A stretch of DNA of 64,000 nt from Gilvimarinus japonicus (GTDB lineage Bacteria > Pseudomonadota > Gammaproteobacteria > Pseudomonadales > Cellvibrionaceae), in NCBI RefSeq assembly GCF_042847215.1, contig NZ_AP031500.1:3534001-3598000 (forward strand), in the 5' to 3' direction. A program made the position numbers and the translations under genes. The notes beneath the pieces are model-generated. The model worked only from the letters and a program-made list of their open reading frames with translations. It did no database searches and was not told the DNA's origin. Below, in pieces: positions 9,591-18,621 of the stretch. The first letter of the stretch is position 1, and each line of letters opens with the position of its first letter.

Positions 9591-10781
9591 ATGACTTTTG
9601 ATTTAAAACGCTACAGCAATGCGCTAAGCCGCCTAGTCGCCCAACGCTCAGTGAGCTGCGCGCTGCCCCAGTGGGACACCAGCAATAAAGCCGTTATTGA
9701 GCAGCTTGCCGAAGACTTTACCGAACTGGGGTTTCAGATTGAGATCATTCCAGTACCCGAGCACCCCGGCAAATACAATTTGCTCGCCACCTTAGGGCGC
9801 GGTGAGGGCGGCTTAGTGTTTGCCGGCCACAGTGATACCGTGCCCTACGATGCCCAGCACTGGAGCTCCGACCCTTTCACCCTGACTGAACGCGAAGGCA
9901 AGCTTTACGGGCTGGGCGCTACCGATATGAAGGGGTTCTTTCCCGCAGTGATGGAGGCCGTGCGGGATATTGATGCCGCCAAGCTACAAGCCCCGATTAT
10001 CGTGCTGGCTACGGCGGACGAAGAAAGCAGCATGAGCGGCGCCCGTGCACTGCTGGACACAGGCGTCGCCCCGGGCCGCTATGCGGTGGTGGGCGAGCCA
10101 ACTGGCATGCGCCCTATCAATATGCACAAAGGCATCTTGATGGAGTCTATTCGGGTCTTGGGAAAAAGCGGGCACTCATCTAACCCCGCGCTCGGCAATA
10201 GCGCACTAGAGGCGATGCACGAAGTAACCACCGAACTCATCCGTTACCGCCAAGAGTTGCAGTCGCGCTTTCACAACCCCGGTTTTGCTGTGGCCGTGCC
10301 CACTCTAAACTTAGGCTGTATCCACGGCGGCGATGGCGCCAATCGTATCTGTGGCGAGTGCGAGCTGCATTTTGATTTACGCTCAGTCCCGGGGATGCAT
10401 AACGACGAGCTGCGCGCCGACATCAACCGCCGGCTGGCGCCGATCGCTGAACGCCGCGAAATTGATATTGTTTTCTCGACCCTGTTTGAGGGCGTCGACC
10501 CACTGCTGCAACCGCGCGACAGCGATCTTATTCGCGCCTGTGAAGCACTGACCGGAGCCTCAGCCGAGGCGGTGGGTTTTGCCACCGAAGCCCCTTTTTA
10601 CCGACAGCTGGATATGCAGGCGGTGGTAATGGGGCCGGGCTCGATTGATCAGGCGCACCAACCGGACGAATTTATTGCCATCGAACAATTGCCGCCGGCT
10701 ATTGACGTACTACGTTCGCTTATCCATCATTTTTGTTTGGGCTCAGCGCCCACCACCGCTAACCACAAAGGCCAAGCATGA
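9591..10781 (+). CDS. argE: Acetylornithine deacetylase
   Basis: Removes the acetyl group from N-acetylornithine to give ornithine in linear arginine synthesis. An M20 zinc metallopeptidase-fold protein of 396 residues. Metal ligands are seen in GHSDTVPYD (His, start of the metal site), LGATDMKGFF (bridging Asp) and ADEESSMSGA (catalytic Glu pair), then the dimerisation domain and the C-terminal histidine (DQAHQPDEF). ArgE type rather than DapE, given the KHT-like HKGILME and the overall pattern. It shares ATGA with argA downstream, so the two are translationally coupled: argA makes N-acetylglutamate and argE removes the acetyl group later. Confidence 0.93.
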   Translation: MTFDLKRYSNALSRLVAQRSVSCALPQWDTSNKAVIEQLAEDFTELGFQIEIIPVPEHPGKYNLLATLGRGEGGLVFAGHSDTVPYDAQHWSSDPFTLTEREGKLYGLGATDMKGFFPAVMEAVRDIDAAKLQAPIIVLATADEESSMSGARALLDTGVAPGRYAVVGEPTGMRPINMHKGILMESIRVLGKSGHSSNPALGNSALEAMHEVTTELIRYRQELQSRFHNPGFAVAVPTLNLGCIHGGDGANRICGECELHFDLRSVPGMHNDELRADINRRLAPIAERREIDIVFSTLFEGVDPLLQPRDSDLIRACEALTGASAEAVGFATEAPFYRQLDMQAVVMGPGSIDQAHQPDEFIAIEQLPPAIDVLRSLIHHFCLGSAPTTANHKGQA

Positions 10782-12097
10782 GCGTGAGTAATATTCAGGA
10801 CTATGTGAAATGGTTTCGCCATTCGTCGCCCTACATCAACGCTCACCGCGGTAAAACGTTTGTGGTGATGCTGCCGGGCGAAGCACTTACGCACCCCAAT
10901 TTTGGCCACATCATTCACGATTTAGCGCTGCTATCGAGCTTAGGAGTTCGTCTGGTACTGGTACACGGTGCGCGGCCGCAAATTGATTTACGCTTAAGCG
11001 CCGAGCAGCGCCCGCCCGTGTTTCATCGCAACTTACGTATCACTGACAGCGAATCGCTGCAGGGGGTTATGCAGGCCATTGGCGAGGCGCGCATCACCAT
11101 GGAGGCGGCGCTCTCTACCGGGCTACCCAACTCCCCCATGCACGGCGCACGCATTGAGGTCGCCAGTGGCAACTATGTGGCGGCCATGCCTCACGGGGTA
11201 ATTGACGGCGTTGATTTACAGCACGCCGGCAAGGTGCGCCGCATTAACGTCCCGCAACTGACACGGGCCTTAGATGCCGGAGCTATCGCACTGTTGTCGC
11301 CTTTGGGCTACTCCGCCACCGGCGAAGTTTTCAACCTTACCTACACTGATGTTGCCACGCAGGCCGCCATCGCCCTTAAGGCCGACAAACTCTTAGCCTA
11401 CTGCGATACCGACGGCGTTACCGATGCCCAGGGGCGGCTGGTGCGCCAATTCACTCTGCCGCAGTGCAAACAACACTTGAACGAGAATATCGGCCAAACC
11501 AGCGAATTGACACAACTCGCGCTTGAAAGTGCCTATTTAAGCTGCCTACAAGGCGTACAGCGCGCCCAGCTGGTGAACTACACCACCGATGGCGCACTGC
11601 TGGCCGAATTATTCACTCGTGACGGCCAAGGCACCATGGTCTACTCGGGTCACTACGAGCAGCTGCGCGGCGCAACAATTGACGATGTGGGCGGCATTTT
11701 AGGGCTCATTGAGCCGCTCGAAGCCGAGGGCATTTTAGTTCGCCGCTCCCGCGAGCTGCTCGAAACCGAAATCACTAAGTTTAATGTTCTCGAAAAAGAC
11801 GGCACCATTATCGCCTGCGCTGCCGTCTATCCCTTTGGCCAGGTGGCCGAGCTGGCCTGTGTCGCCACTCACCCCGAGTACCGCAAAGGCGGCCGCGCGG
11901 CACAGCTGTTAGAGCAACTAGAGCGGCGCGCGCGCGACAGTGGTATCGACACCTTATTTGTATTAACCACCCAGACGGCGCACTGGTTTTTAGAGCACGG
12001 CTTTGTGCCAGGCGCCATCAACGATTTACCGCTGGAGCGCCAGTCGCTCTACAACTACCAGCGCGGCTCAAAGGTATTTTTCAAAGATATTCGCTAA
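10778..12097 (+). CDS. argA: N-acetylglutamate synthase
   Basis: Acetylates glutamate with acetyl-CoA, the first step of arginine synthesis and the usual point of arginine feedback. A classic bacterial two-domain NAGS of 439 residues. An amino-acid-kinase domain (about residues 20-290, with VLVHGARPQIDLRL and an NYTTDGALLAELF end) is followed by a GNAT acetyltransferase domain (about 295-439, acetyl-CoA loop HPEYRKGGRAAQLL). The start overlaps the argE stop by four bases (ATGA). No ArgR box could be recognised by eye upstream of argE. Confidence 0.95.
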   Translation: MSVSNIQDYVKWFRHSSPYINAHRGKTFVVMLPGEALTHPNFGHIIHDLALLSSLGVRLVLVHGARPQIDLRLSAEQRPPVFHRNLRITDSESLQGVMQAIGEARITMEAALSTGLPNSPMHGARIEVASGNYVAAMPHGVIDGVDLQHAGKVRRINVPQLTRALDAGAIALLSPLGYSATGEVFNLTYTDVATQAAIALKADKLLAYCDTDGVTDAQGRLVRQFTLPQCKQHLNENIGQTSELTQLALESAYLSCLQGVQRAQLVNYTTDGALLAELFTRDGQGTMVYSGHYEQLRGATIDDVGGILGLIEPLEAEGILVRRSRELLETEITKFNVLEKDGTIIACAAVYPFGQVAELACVATHPEYRKGGRAAQLLEQLERRARDSGIDTLFVLTTQTAHWFLEHGFVPGAINDLPLERQSLYNYQRGSKVFFKDIR

Positions 12098-12130
12098 CGT
12101 CACTAACCCGCAGCAAATCGACCGCGTCTC

Positions 12131-12159
12131 CTGACCTGACGGCACCATTCTGTTATGCT
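12131..12159 (+). promoter_or_regulatory. Possible ilvD promoter
   Basis: CTGACC (12131-12136) and TATGCT (12154-12159) are spaced by 17 bp in the argA-ilvD gap. Both are four-of-six matches, so this is tentative. Transcription from here would include the hairpin at 12179-12204 in the ilvD leader. Confidence 0.3.
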
Positions 12160-12178
12160 TGCCGGTTAGAATTTATCC

Positions 12179-12204
12179 GGCACTCAGCCCCACGGCTGAG
12201 TGCC
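12179..12204 (+). terminator. Perfect 11-bp hairpin between argA and ilvD
   Basis: GGCACTCAGCC (12179-12189) pairs perfectly with GGCTGAGTGCC (12194-12204) across a CCAC loop. Only TTATCT follows, so it may be a weak argA terminator or a structured ilvD leader. No leader peptide rich in Ile/Leu/Val codons was found beside it. Confidence 0.5.
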
Positions 12205-12232
12205 TTATCTGATAGTGTTAAACGGGGTAATT

Positions 12233-14074
12233 ATGCCAACCTATCGCTCCAGAACCACCACCGCTGGCCGCAATATGGCCGGCGCCCGCGCCCTCTGGCG
12301 CGCCACAGGCATGAAAGACGACGACTTTCAAAAGCCGATTATCGCCATTGCCAACTCCTTTACTCAGTTTGTGCCCGGTCACGTCCATTTAAAAGACATG
12401 GGCCAACTGGTGGCTCGAGAAGTGGAAAAAGCCGGCGGCGTAGCCAAAGAGTTTAATACCATTGCGGTCGATGATGGCATCGCCATGGGTCACGACGGCA
12501 TGCTCTATTCGCTGCCATCGCGCGATATTATTGCCGACTCAGTCGAGTATATGGTCAACGCCCACTGCGCCGACGCGCTGGTGTGTATTTCCAACTGCGA
12601 CAAAATCACTCCCGGAATGCTGATGGCTGCCATGCGCCTTAACGTACCGGTGATTTTTGTTTCTGGCGGCCCCATGGAAGCCGGTAAAACCAAGCTGCTC
12701 GATCACGGCCTCGATTTAATCGACGCCATGGTAATGGCCGCTGACGACTCAGTCGACGACGAGACCCTCAGCGAAATCGAGCGTAGCGCGTGCCCAACCT
12801 GCGGCTCCTGCTCGGGCATGTTTACCGCCAATTCAATGAACTGCTTAACCGAGGCGCTGGGTTTATCTCTGCCCGGCAACGGCACGATTGTCGCCACCCA
12901 CGCCGACCGCGAGAAGCTGTTTAAAAAGGCCGGCCACCGCATTGTCGAGCTGGCCAAACGCTACTACGAGGGCGATGAAGAGCACCTTCTGCCCCGCGCG
13001 ATTGGCTCCAAGGCGGCCTTTGGCAACGCCATGGCACTGGATATCGCCATGGGCGGCTCTACCAACACCATTTTGCACTTGTTGGCCGCGGCGCAAGAGG
13101 CTGAACTGGACTTTGGCATGAGCGACATCGACCGCATCTCGCGAGAGGTGCCACAACTGTGTAAAGTCGCGCCCAACACCCAGCAGTACCATATCGAAGA
13201 CGTCCACCGAGCCGGCGGGGTAATGGGTATTTTGGGCGAGCTAGATCGCGCCGGCGTACTCGATACCTCAGTGCCCACTGTGTACGGTGATACTCTCAAG
13301 GCGGCACTGGACGAATGGGACATTATGCGCAACCCGTCCGACGATGTGATCGAGTTCTTTAAGGCGGGCCCTGGCGGCATTCCAACTCAGGTAGCTTTTT
13401 CGCAGGCGGCGCGCTGGCCTAGCCTTGATGGCGATCGCGCCACTGGCTGTATCCGCTCGCTTGAGCACGCGTTCTCAACCGAAGGCGGCTTAGCGGTGCT
13501 GTACGGCAACATTGCCGAGGACGGCTGCGTGGTTAAAACCGCTGGCGTAGACGACTCTATCTTGGTATTTGAAGGCCCGGCGCACGTGGTCGAAAGCCAG
13601 GATCAAGCAGTCGAAAACGTACTGAACGGCAAAGTTAAGGCCGGCGAAGTCGTTATTATCCGCTATGAGGGGCCCCGCGGCGGTCCGGGCATGCAAGAGA
13701 TGCTCTACCCCACCAGCTACCTTAAATCAAAAGGCTTAGGCAAAGCCTGTGCGCTACTAACCGACGGCCGCTTTTCGGGTGGTACCTCTGGTCTTTCCAT
13801 CGGTCACGCCTCACCGGAAGCGGCCGCTGGTGGCGCCATCGCCTTGGTGGAGACGGGCGATACCATTCGCATTGATATCCCCGAACGGTCTATCAATGTG
13901 CAAATTAGCGCCCGTGAACTACACGAGCGCCGCGAGCGTATGGAGCACCGTGAAAACCCCTGGAAACCAATAGAGCAGCGCCCCCGTCAGGTCAGCGCGT
14001 CACTTAAAGCGTACGCAAAGTTGGTCACCAGTGCCGACAAAGGCGCCGTAAGAGATTTGAACTTGCTCGATTAA
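12233..14074 (+). CDS. ilvD: Dihydroxy-acid dehydratase
   Basis: Dehydrates 2,3-dihydroxy-isovalerate and -methylvalerate to the 2-oxo acids that IlvE transaminates. A 613-residue protein of the long, E. coli-like IlvD class with Fe-S cysteines in ISNCDKITPGM and CPTCGSCSGMFTANSMNCL. The frame is open from 12200, but ATG 12233 has GGGGTAA just upstream and gives the usual MPTYRSRTTTAGRNMAGARA N-terminus. It stands alone between argA and two terminators. A second member of the superfamily, of a different subclass, begins to appear at the right edge of the window. Confidence 0.97.
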   Translation: MPTYRSRTTTAGRNMAGARALWRATGMKDDDFQKPIIAIANSFTQFVPGHVHLKDMGQLVAREVEKAGGVAKEFNTIAVDDGIAMGHDGMLYSLPSRDIIADSVEYMVNAHCADALVCISNCDKITPGMLMAAMRLNVPVIFVSGGPMEAGKTKLLDHGLDLIDAMVMAADDSVDDETLSEIERSACPTCGSCSGMFTANSMNCLTEALGLSLPGNGTIVATHADREKLFKKAGHRIVELAKRYYEGDEEHLLPRAIGSKAAFGNAMALDIAMGGSTNTILHLLAAAQEAELDFGMSDIDRISREVPQLCKVAPNTQQYHIEDVHRAGGVMGILGELDRAGVLDTSVPTVYGDTLKAALDEWDIMRNPSDDVIEFFKAGPGGIPTQVAFSQAARWPSLDGDRATGCIRSLEHAFSTEGGLAVLYGNIAEDGCVVKTAGVDDSILVFEGPAHVVESQDQAVENVLNGKVKAGEVVIIRYEGPRGGPGMQEMLYPTSYLKSKGLGKACALLTDGRFSGGTSGLSIGHASPEAAAGGAIALVETGDTIRIDIPERSINVQISARELHERRERMEHRENPWKPIEQRPRQVSASLKAYAKLVTSADKGAVRDLNLLD

Positions 14075-14085
14075 CTGTTCAGCAC

Positions 14086-14126
14086 AAAAAAGCCCCGCTT
14101 CTACTCGGTAGAGGCGGGGCTTTTTT
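14086..14126 (+). terminator. Rho-independent terminator of ilvD
   Basis: AAAAAAGCCCCGC (14086-14098) pairs with GCGGGGCTTTTTT (14114-14126), and the loop itself can form a short extra stem. It lies 11 bp after the ilvD stop and has a six-T tail; symmetric A/T flanks make it usable on both strands. Confidence 0.9.
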
Positions 14127-14160
14127 GTGGCTAAAACTTCTCTCAAGCTAAATCACTAGA

Positions 14161-14194
14161 CACAAAAAAACCGGCGATTGCCGGTTTTTTTGTG
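14161..14194 (-). terminator. Rho-independent terminator of the TonB-type operon
   Basis: A perfect 15-bp stem, CACAAAAAAACCGGC (14161-14175) with its complement at 14180-14194 and a 4-base loop. It lies 20 bp after the stop of the last operon gene and has a seven-T tract on the minus strand. Confidence 0.9.
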
Positions 14195-14214
14195 CTGACA
14201 AACAACTTTTTAAC

Positions 14215-15624
14215 TTAGTTGTCTTTCAGAGCTTCTTGACGCTTTCTCTCGCTTTCAGCAAAACTTGTCCACTGAGTGGCAAACTTGCGGCTGCGCTCAT
14301 CTTTTGCGGCCTTTTTAAAGGACGCAATAGCAGCGTCAAAGTTATTGCGTGACAACTCCGCTTGACCAATGGTCAAGTGAACTGAATCTGGACGACTTAA
14401 GTCACCTTTTTTCAGCGCATTGTTACCTGCGGCAACCGCGTCATCAAACTGATCGCGCGAAAACAACAAGCGCGCCAGATTAAAGTACAAGTCACCGTCG
14501 TCAGACTTAGCAGCGGCACGCTTCATTTCGACCAACGCTTTGTCAGTCTCCTGAGCTAAACGCCAAGAGTTAGCCAAAAGCTCCAAGTTTTTGGAGGTGG
14601 GCTCAATGATTTTGTCTTCATTGATGCCTTTGTCCAACACTTTAGCAGCTTTGTAAGGCGCATCTTTGTCGATAAAGCCACCGGCCAGAGTACGCAACTG
14701 ACCATCTTTTTTCAGCCCACCCATAACGTACATGGAGTCCAGCGCACGATAGTAATCATCGATGCGGCCCAGCTCGTAGTACAGACCTACCAGCTGACGC
14801 CAGTAGCTCATTTTGGGGTAGTGACGCACCAACTGTTCGACCACTTCCAGCGTCTTAGGATATTCTTCACGCGTGTAATAAACCGCGCGTGTAAAGCCTA
14901 ACCACTCTTCCTTGGGTATCTTGCCGTCGGCTTCATACAGACTAATAGCCTCGAGCATGTTAACCAGTGCTGCATCTAGATCATCATTGGCGTAGTACAC
15001 TTGAGCGATAACGGCATACTGTTCAGCCGATATGCTGGTGACCATCTTGCTCCAGCGCTTAAGAAAATCCAGCGCTTTTTTCGGCTGATCTTCTTGGCTA
15101 TACAACTGAGCCAACGTGTACAAGTACTGAGCCTCAGTACCTACCGGCAAGTTCGGACTCTGCTTTACGACATTCTCGAAACTCTCGATAGTTTTCTCGG
15201 TGTTTTCGAGGTTGTAATAAATAGAGCCGTAGTAGGTGTAAACCATAACCTTTTCATACGGGTTGTAGTCACCCATATCTTCGGCCATTTCGTTTACGAT
15301 CTGCAACGCTTTACGCGGGTCCGACTTAGCACCCTCAGCAATGGCTTCTTCGGTCGGGTCTAACGCTTCACTGACTTCCTGTAGGTCTTCAATAAAGCTT
15401 TGCGACAAACCTGGCAAACGGCGCGGATCAAGCTTTTTCTCGGCCGGCTTCATGAGCTTAGCGCTTTGCGCTTGCGCACTACCGGCGACAAACAGTGATT
15501 GCTCGGGCACCAAATCAAACGCAACAAAGCCTGTAATTGCCGGCGCTGCGAACAGCGCCGAGGCCAGCAGTGACTTTTTGAAGGTGCCTGAAATCATCGA
15601 TTTTACATTCTTCATTTTCATCAC
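14215..15624 (-). CDS. Periplasmic TPR protein of the TonB2/TtpC-type operon
   Basis: A 469-residue exported protein whose N-terminal signal peptide ends near residue 53 (GSAQAQ-SAKL). The rest is tetratricopeptide-like helical hairpins: for example YYGSIYYNLENTEKTIESFENV, YYANDDLDAALVNMLEA and LARLLFSRDQFDDAVAAGNN. It is the last gene of the operon, three bases after tonB. TPR proteins of this kind regularly close DUF3450-TtpC-ExbB-ExbD-TonB operons in marine gammaproteobacteria and are thought to work in the periplasm with the TonB complex. The precise partner is not shown by the sequence. Confidence 0.85.
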   Translation of the reverse strand: MMKMKNVKSMISGTFKKSLLASALFAAPAITGFVAFDLVPEQSLFVAGSAQAQSAKLMKPAEKKLDPRRLPGLSQSFIEDLQEVSEALDPTEEAIAEGAKSDPRKALQIVNEMAEDMGDYNPYEKVMVYTYYGSIYYNLENTEKTIESFENVVKQSPNLPVGTEAQYLYTLAQLYSQEDQPKKALDFLKRWSKMVTSISAEQYAVIAQVYYANDDLDAALVNMLEAISLYEADGKIPKEEWLGFTRAVYYTREEYPKTLEVVEQLVRHYPKMSYWRQLVGLYYELGRIDDYYRALDSMYVMGGLKKDGQLRTLAGGFIDKDAPYKAAKVLDKGINEDKIIEPTSKNLELLANSWRLAQETDKALVEMKRAAAKSDDGDLYFNLARLLFSRDQFDDAVAAGNNALKKGDLSRPDSVHLTIGQAELSRNNFDAAIASFKKAAKDERSRKFATQWTSFAESERKRQEALKDN

Positions 15625-15626
15625 CC

Positions 15627-16247
15627 TTATTGCGCAAGCTCAAATACAAAGCGGTTGCGAACACCCGGCACCTCAATAGGCGTACCGTCAACGACCCGCG
15701 GCTTATACTTGAACTTCTCAGCAGCTTTAATGGCCGCCCGGTCAAAGATACTGGTCTCGTCGCCATCTTTATCGATGCCTTCGATCACCACTACATCTTT
15801 GGTAGAGCCATTAATGGTTACCGTGAACTGAACCGTCACAAAGCCTTCGATACCACGTTGCGCCGCACGACGCGGATACTGTGGAGCCACCTTCACGATA
15901 GGCAGATACTCACCGTCACCACCGATACCACCGGCGCTAACATTGATATCAGAGCTTAACGATGGTGCCGTCATGTTCAACCCTTCAGGGTTAATATCGG
16001 GCGACTCAAAGTCTGGCTCCGGAATATCTGGCGGAGGCGTTTCTGGCGTTTCCGGTTTATCGGGTTTAGCCGTCTCATAGCGGACTTCGATCTCGGTATC
16101 CGGCATCCGAATATCTTCGATACGCGTCTGCTCTTCTTGCTCGTCTGCCTTAAGATCGGAGTTGATCAAAGAGTGCATCAGAAACAAAAGGCCGAGGGTC
16201 ACGACCACCGCCAAAACGGCAGCAATAATTACTCTTACAAGTTTCAT
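15627..16247 (-). CDS. tonB: TonB-family energy transducer
   Basis: Couples the inner-membrane proton motive force to outer-membrane TonB-dependent receptors. In 206 residues there is a single N-terminal membrane anchor (about 5-28), a Pro/Glu-rich spacer (PETPETPPPDIPEPDFESPD) and a C-terminal TonB domain with VKVAPQYPRRAAQRGIEGFV and the end pattern IPFGVRNRF-like VPGVRNRFVFEL. The short form without a long proline arm is typical of TonB2-type systems. exbD lies upstream (6 bp gap) and the TPR gene downstream (2 bp gap). Confidence 0.93.
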   Translation of the reverse strand: MKLVRVIIAAVLAVVVTLGLLFLMHSLINSDLKADEQEEQTRIEDIRMPDTEIEVRYETAKPDKPETPETPPPDIPEPDFESPDINPEGLNMTAPSLSSDINVSAGGIGGDGEYLPIVKVAPQYPRRAAQRGIEGFVTVQFTVTINGSTKDVVVIEGIDKDGDETSIFDRAAIKAAEKFKYKPRVVDGTPIEVPGVRNRFVFELAQ

Positions 16248-16253
16248 AGCGGC

Positions 16254-16658
16254 CTATTTCTTAGCTGTAGAGACAGCGACGTTGCTCACATTCAACTGAC
16301 GAGCAGTATCGGCAACCTCGGCTAACAATTTAACATTAGCCTCGGCATCAGCCTGAATAACAACGGAGCCTCTCGGGTTGTCGGCAAGCAAACGCTCTAT
16401 CTGCGCTCGCACCCCACGGGGATCAACCTGGTTCTTATCGATCCAGATCTCATCTTCGTCTGTAATAGCAATCAAGATGCTGGCATTTTTCTTTGGGTCA
16501 GCCATGGTTGCTTCAGGACGCTCAACTTCAACCCCGGTCTCTTTAATAAATGTGGCAGTCACAATGAAGAAGATCAACATGATGAAAACCACATCGAGCA
16601 TAGGGGTCAAATCGATCGCCCCGGTCTGATCGTCTTCAGATTCGTTTTTCCTGCTCAT
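16254..16658 (-). CDS. exbD: ExbD/TolR biopolymer transport protein
   Basis: Periplasm-facing subunit of the proton channel complex that energises TonB. It has 134 residues. The single membrane segment holds the conserved proton-carrying aspartate (IDLTPMLDVVFIMLIFFIV), and a periplasmic domain follows. It sits between exbB and tonB, as expected for a TonB2-type operon. Start ATG 16658 gives a short cytoplasmic N-terminus, normal for the family. Confidence 0.94.
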   Translation of the reverse strand: MSRKNESEDDQTGAIDLTPMLDVVFIMLIFFIVTATFIKETGVEVERPEATMADPKKNASILIAITDEDEIWIDKNQVDPRGVRAQIERLLADNPRGSVVIQADAEANVKLLAEVADTARQLNVSNVAVSTAKK

Positions 16659-16697
16659 GACAAATCTCTTATTACTGGTTGATACGACGTGCCAGCC

Positions 16698-17225
16698 TTA
16701 GTGATCCATTGTCAGGTGATCGGCAAACAACTGATTTTCACGCTCGGCGGTTCGTGTGAGGTAGGTGTTGGCAAACAAGCCTGACAGCGCAGCAACCATG
16801 CCCGCCATTGTCGGGATTGTCGCTTTAGATACACCGCCTGCCATTTCTTTGGCATCACCACCACCGGTCATCGCGAGAACGTTAAACACTTCAATCATAC
16901 CGGTAACCGTACCCAGCAGACCGAGCAGAGGACACAAGCTCACCATAGTGGCGATCATGTCCATATTGGTATTAACCTTCAGCTCGATCTTAGAAATCAG
17001 TGCCGAACGGATCTGGTGGGCGTTCCAAGATTTGCGCTCACTGCGCGCTTCCCAGACATCCAAAGACTTTTGAAGGTCGCCTTTTAGACCGCCTTTGAAA
17101 TACCACACCCGCTCGAAAATCAGGGTCCACATGACAAAGGTAAGGGCGGCGATAAATAACAATACCATACCGCCCTGATCCAAAAAGGCTCTAATGGCTG
17201 CGATAGCTTCCATTAATGCCAGCAT
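16698..17225 (-). CDS. exbB: ExbB/TolQ proton channel subunit
   Basis: MotA/TolQ/ExbB-type channel protein of 175 residues with three membrane segments (about 15-37, 90-115 and 130-155). The conserved core TMVSLCPLLGLLGTVTGMIEVF and the following GGVSKATIPTMAGM segment are present. It is shorter than E. coli ExbB, as usual for ExbB2 forms. It follows the long TtpC-like paralogue at a 10 bp gap and precedes exbD, so the operon encodes two different channel-type proteins. Confidence 0.92.
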   Translation of the reverse strand: MLALMEAIAAIRAFLDQGGMVLLFIAALTFVMWTLIFERVWYFKGGLKGDLQKSLDVWEARSERKSWNAHQIRSALISKIELKVNTNMDMIATMVSLCPLLGLLGTVTGMIEVFNVLAMTGGGDAKEMAGGVSKATIPTMAGMVAALSGLFANTYLTRTAERENQLFADHLTMDH

Positions 17226-17235
17226 GCTTTATCTC

Positions 17236-18621
17236 CTACTTGCGTTCAGCGTTTTCGGCGATGATACCTGCCGACTGTTCTTCAAGAACATGAATAACAC
17301 GCTTAGCACGGCCATTAACCACGGTGTGGATCAGTACCACAGGAATCGCTACTAACAGACCCCAAACCGTTGTGATCAATGCAGAAGAAATACCGCCTGC
17401 CATGTTTTTCGGGTCACCCGCACCGAAGATCGTAATCGCCTGGAAGGTCAAGATCATACCGGTAACGGTACCCAACAGACCCATCAGTGGCGCAACCGCC
17501 GCGATAATCTTCAGAATTGCCAAGCCGCTTTCAATCGCAGGACGCTCTTTCAATACCGCTTCTTCGAGTTTTAGCTCCAAGGTTTCGGTATCAGCGTTCG
17601 GATTTTCTTCGGCCGCTTTCAACACACGACCCAGCGGGTTGTTAGTGTTGGCTTTGTCAGACTTCAACTGGCTGCTTACTTTAGCATTTACGGTAAACAG
17701 GTAGATGATGCGCCACAGACCGATCAACAGACCCAGTGCACCAACAGCCATAATGGCATAACCAACCACACCACCTTGGGTAAGCAGACGCTCTTTCCAG
17801 GTCGGGCTGTTAATCAGCGCGCCCAGCAAAGTGCCGCCAGTAGGGCCTGTGGGGTCAAGACCAACACCAACCAAACCAGAAGTCGCGTTTTGCAGTTCAG
17901 AAGCGGCGTCCAAGTAATTACCGTCAGGCTGACGGATCAACTCTTCCATTTTGTAACCGTCTGGAACGTAGTTGAGGTACTTGCCTTCGGACAACAGGTT
18001 GTAAGAACCAACACGAACCACTTCTTGCTCGGCATTTTCGCCGTTAGGCTTGATCACGGTACCGGTGAAAGAAACAACACGGCCGCTCTCAACCATTTGA
18101 CGCTGCTGCTCGTACCACAGGCGCTCAATTTCCTCGAGGCTAGGCAAGCGAGTGTTTGAGTTCATTTTGTCAATCAACTCAGACAAGAACTCGCCGCGGT
18201 TCGGGTATTGCGCCGAGATCAGTGACGTGCTCAACGTTGAGCGCAAGTCACCTGCAGTAGAGGTCAAGTGACCAAACAGTTCACGCAGCGAACCAAGACG
18301 CTCGTTAAACTGCTGACGCTTAGCTTCTACGTCCAACTCTTGCTCAGAGTGAGTTTCTTCCAAGCGCTCAGAGCGACGCTCTTCCGCAGCCAAAGTATCT
18401 TGGGCTTGCTTCAGCAGGCTCGCCTGATTGCCTTTTTCACGGGTAAATTGCTGCTCGCGCTTGCGGTGCTCGGCTGTTTCAGCCACGCGCGACTCTTTTA
18501 CCATATTTAGCAACTCGTCAAGGCTAGCCGCTTGATCATTTTCTTGTGCCATTACAGCACTGGTGCTGATTAGGCCGGCAGCTACCGCTACCAGGCAGCG
18601 TTTTGCAAACTTCATTTTCAT
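17236..18621 (-). CDS. TtpC-like MotA/TolQ/ExbB proton channel protein with extended periplasmic domain
   Basis: A 461-residue protein: signal peptide (cleavage near VMAQ-END, residue 25), a roughly 220-residue periplasmic part opening with a coiled coil rich in Glu/Arg/Gln, then an ExbB-like membrane domain with AIMAVGALGLLIGLWRII and the signature AAVAPLMGLLGTVTGMILTF. This is the layout of TtpC, a fourth component needed by Vibrio TonB2 systems. The start overlaps the stop of the DUF3450 gene by four bases (ATGA). The symbol is withheld because only layout and context support it. Confidence 0.85.
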   Translation of the reverse strand: MKMKFAKRCLVAVAAGLISTSAVMAQENDQAASLDELLNMVKESRVAETAEHRKREQQFTREKGNQASLLKQAQDTLAAEERRSERLEETHSEQELDVEAKRQQFNERLGSLRELFGHLTSTAGDLRSTLSTSLISAQYPNRGEFLSELIDKMNSNTRLPSLEEIERLWYEQQRQMVESGRVVSFTGTVIKPNGENAEQEVVRVGSYNLLSEGKYLNYVPDGYKMEELIRQPDGNYLDAASELQNATSGLVGVGLDPTGPTGGTLLGALINSPTWKERLLTQGGVVGYAIMAVGALGLLIGLWRIIYLFTVNAKVSSQLKSDKANTNNPLGRVLKAAEENPNADTETLELKLEEAVLKERPAIESGLAILKIIAAVAPLMGLLGTVTGMILTFQAITIFGAGDPKNMAGGISSALITTVWGLLVAIPVVLIHTVVNGRAKRVIHVLEEQSAGIIAENAERK

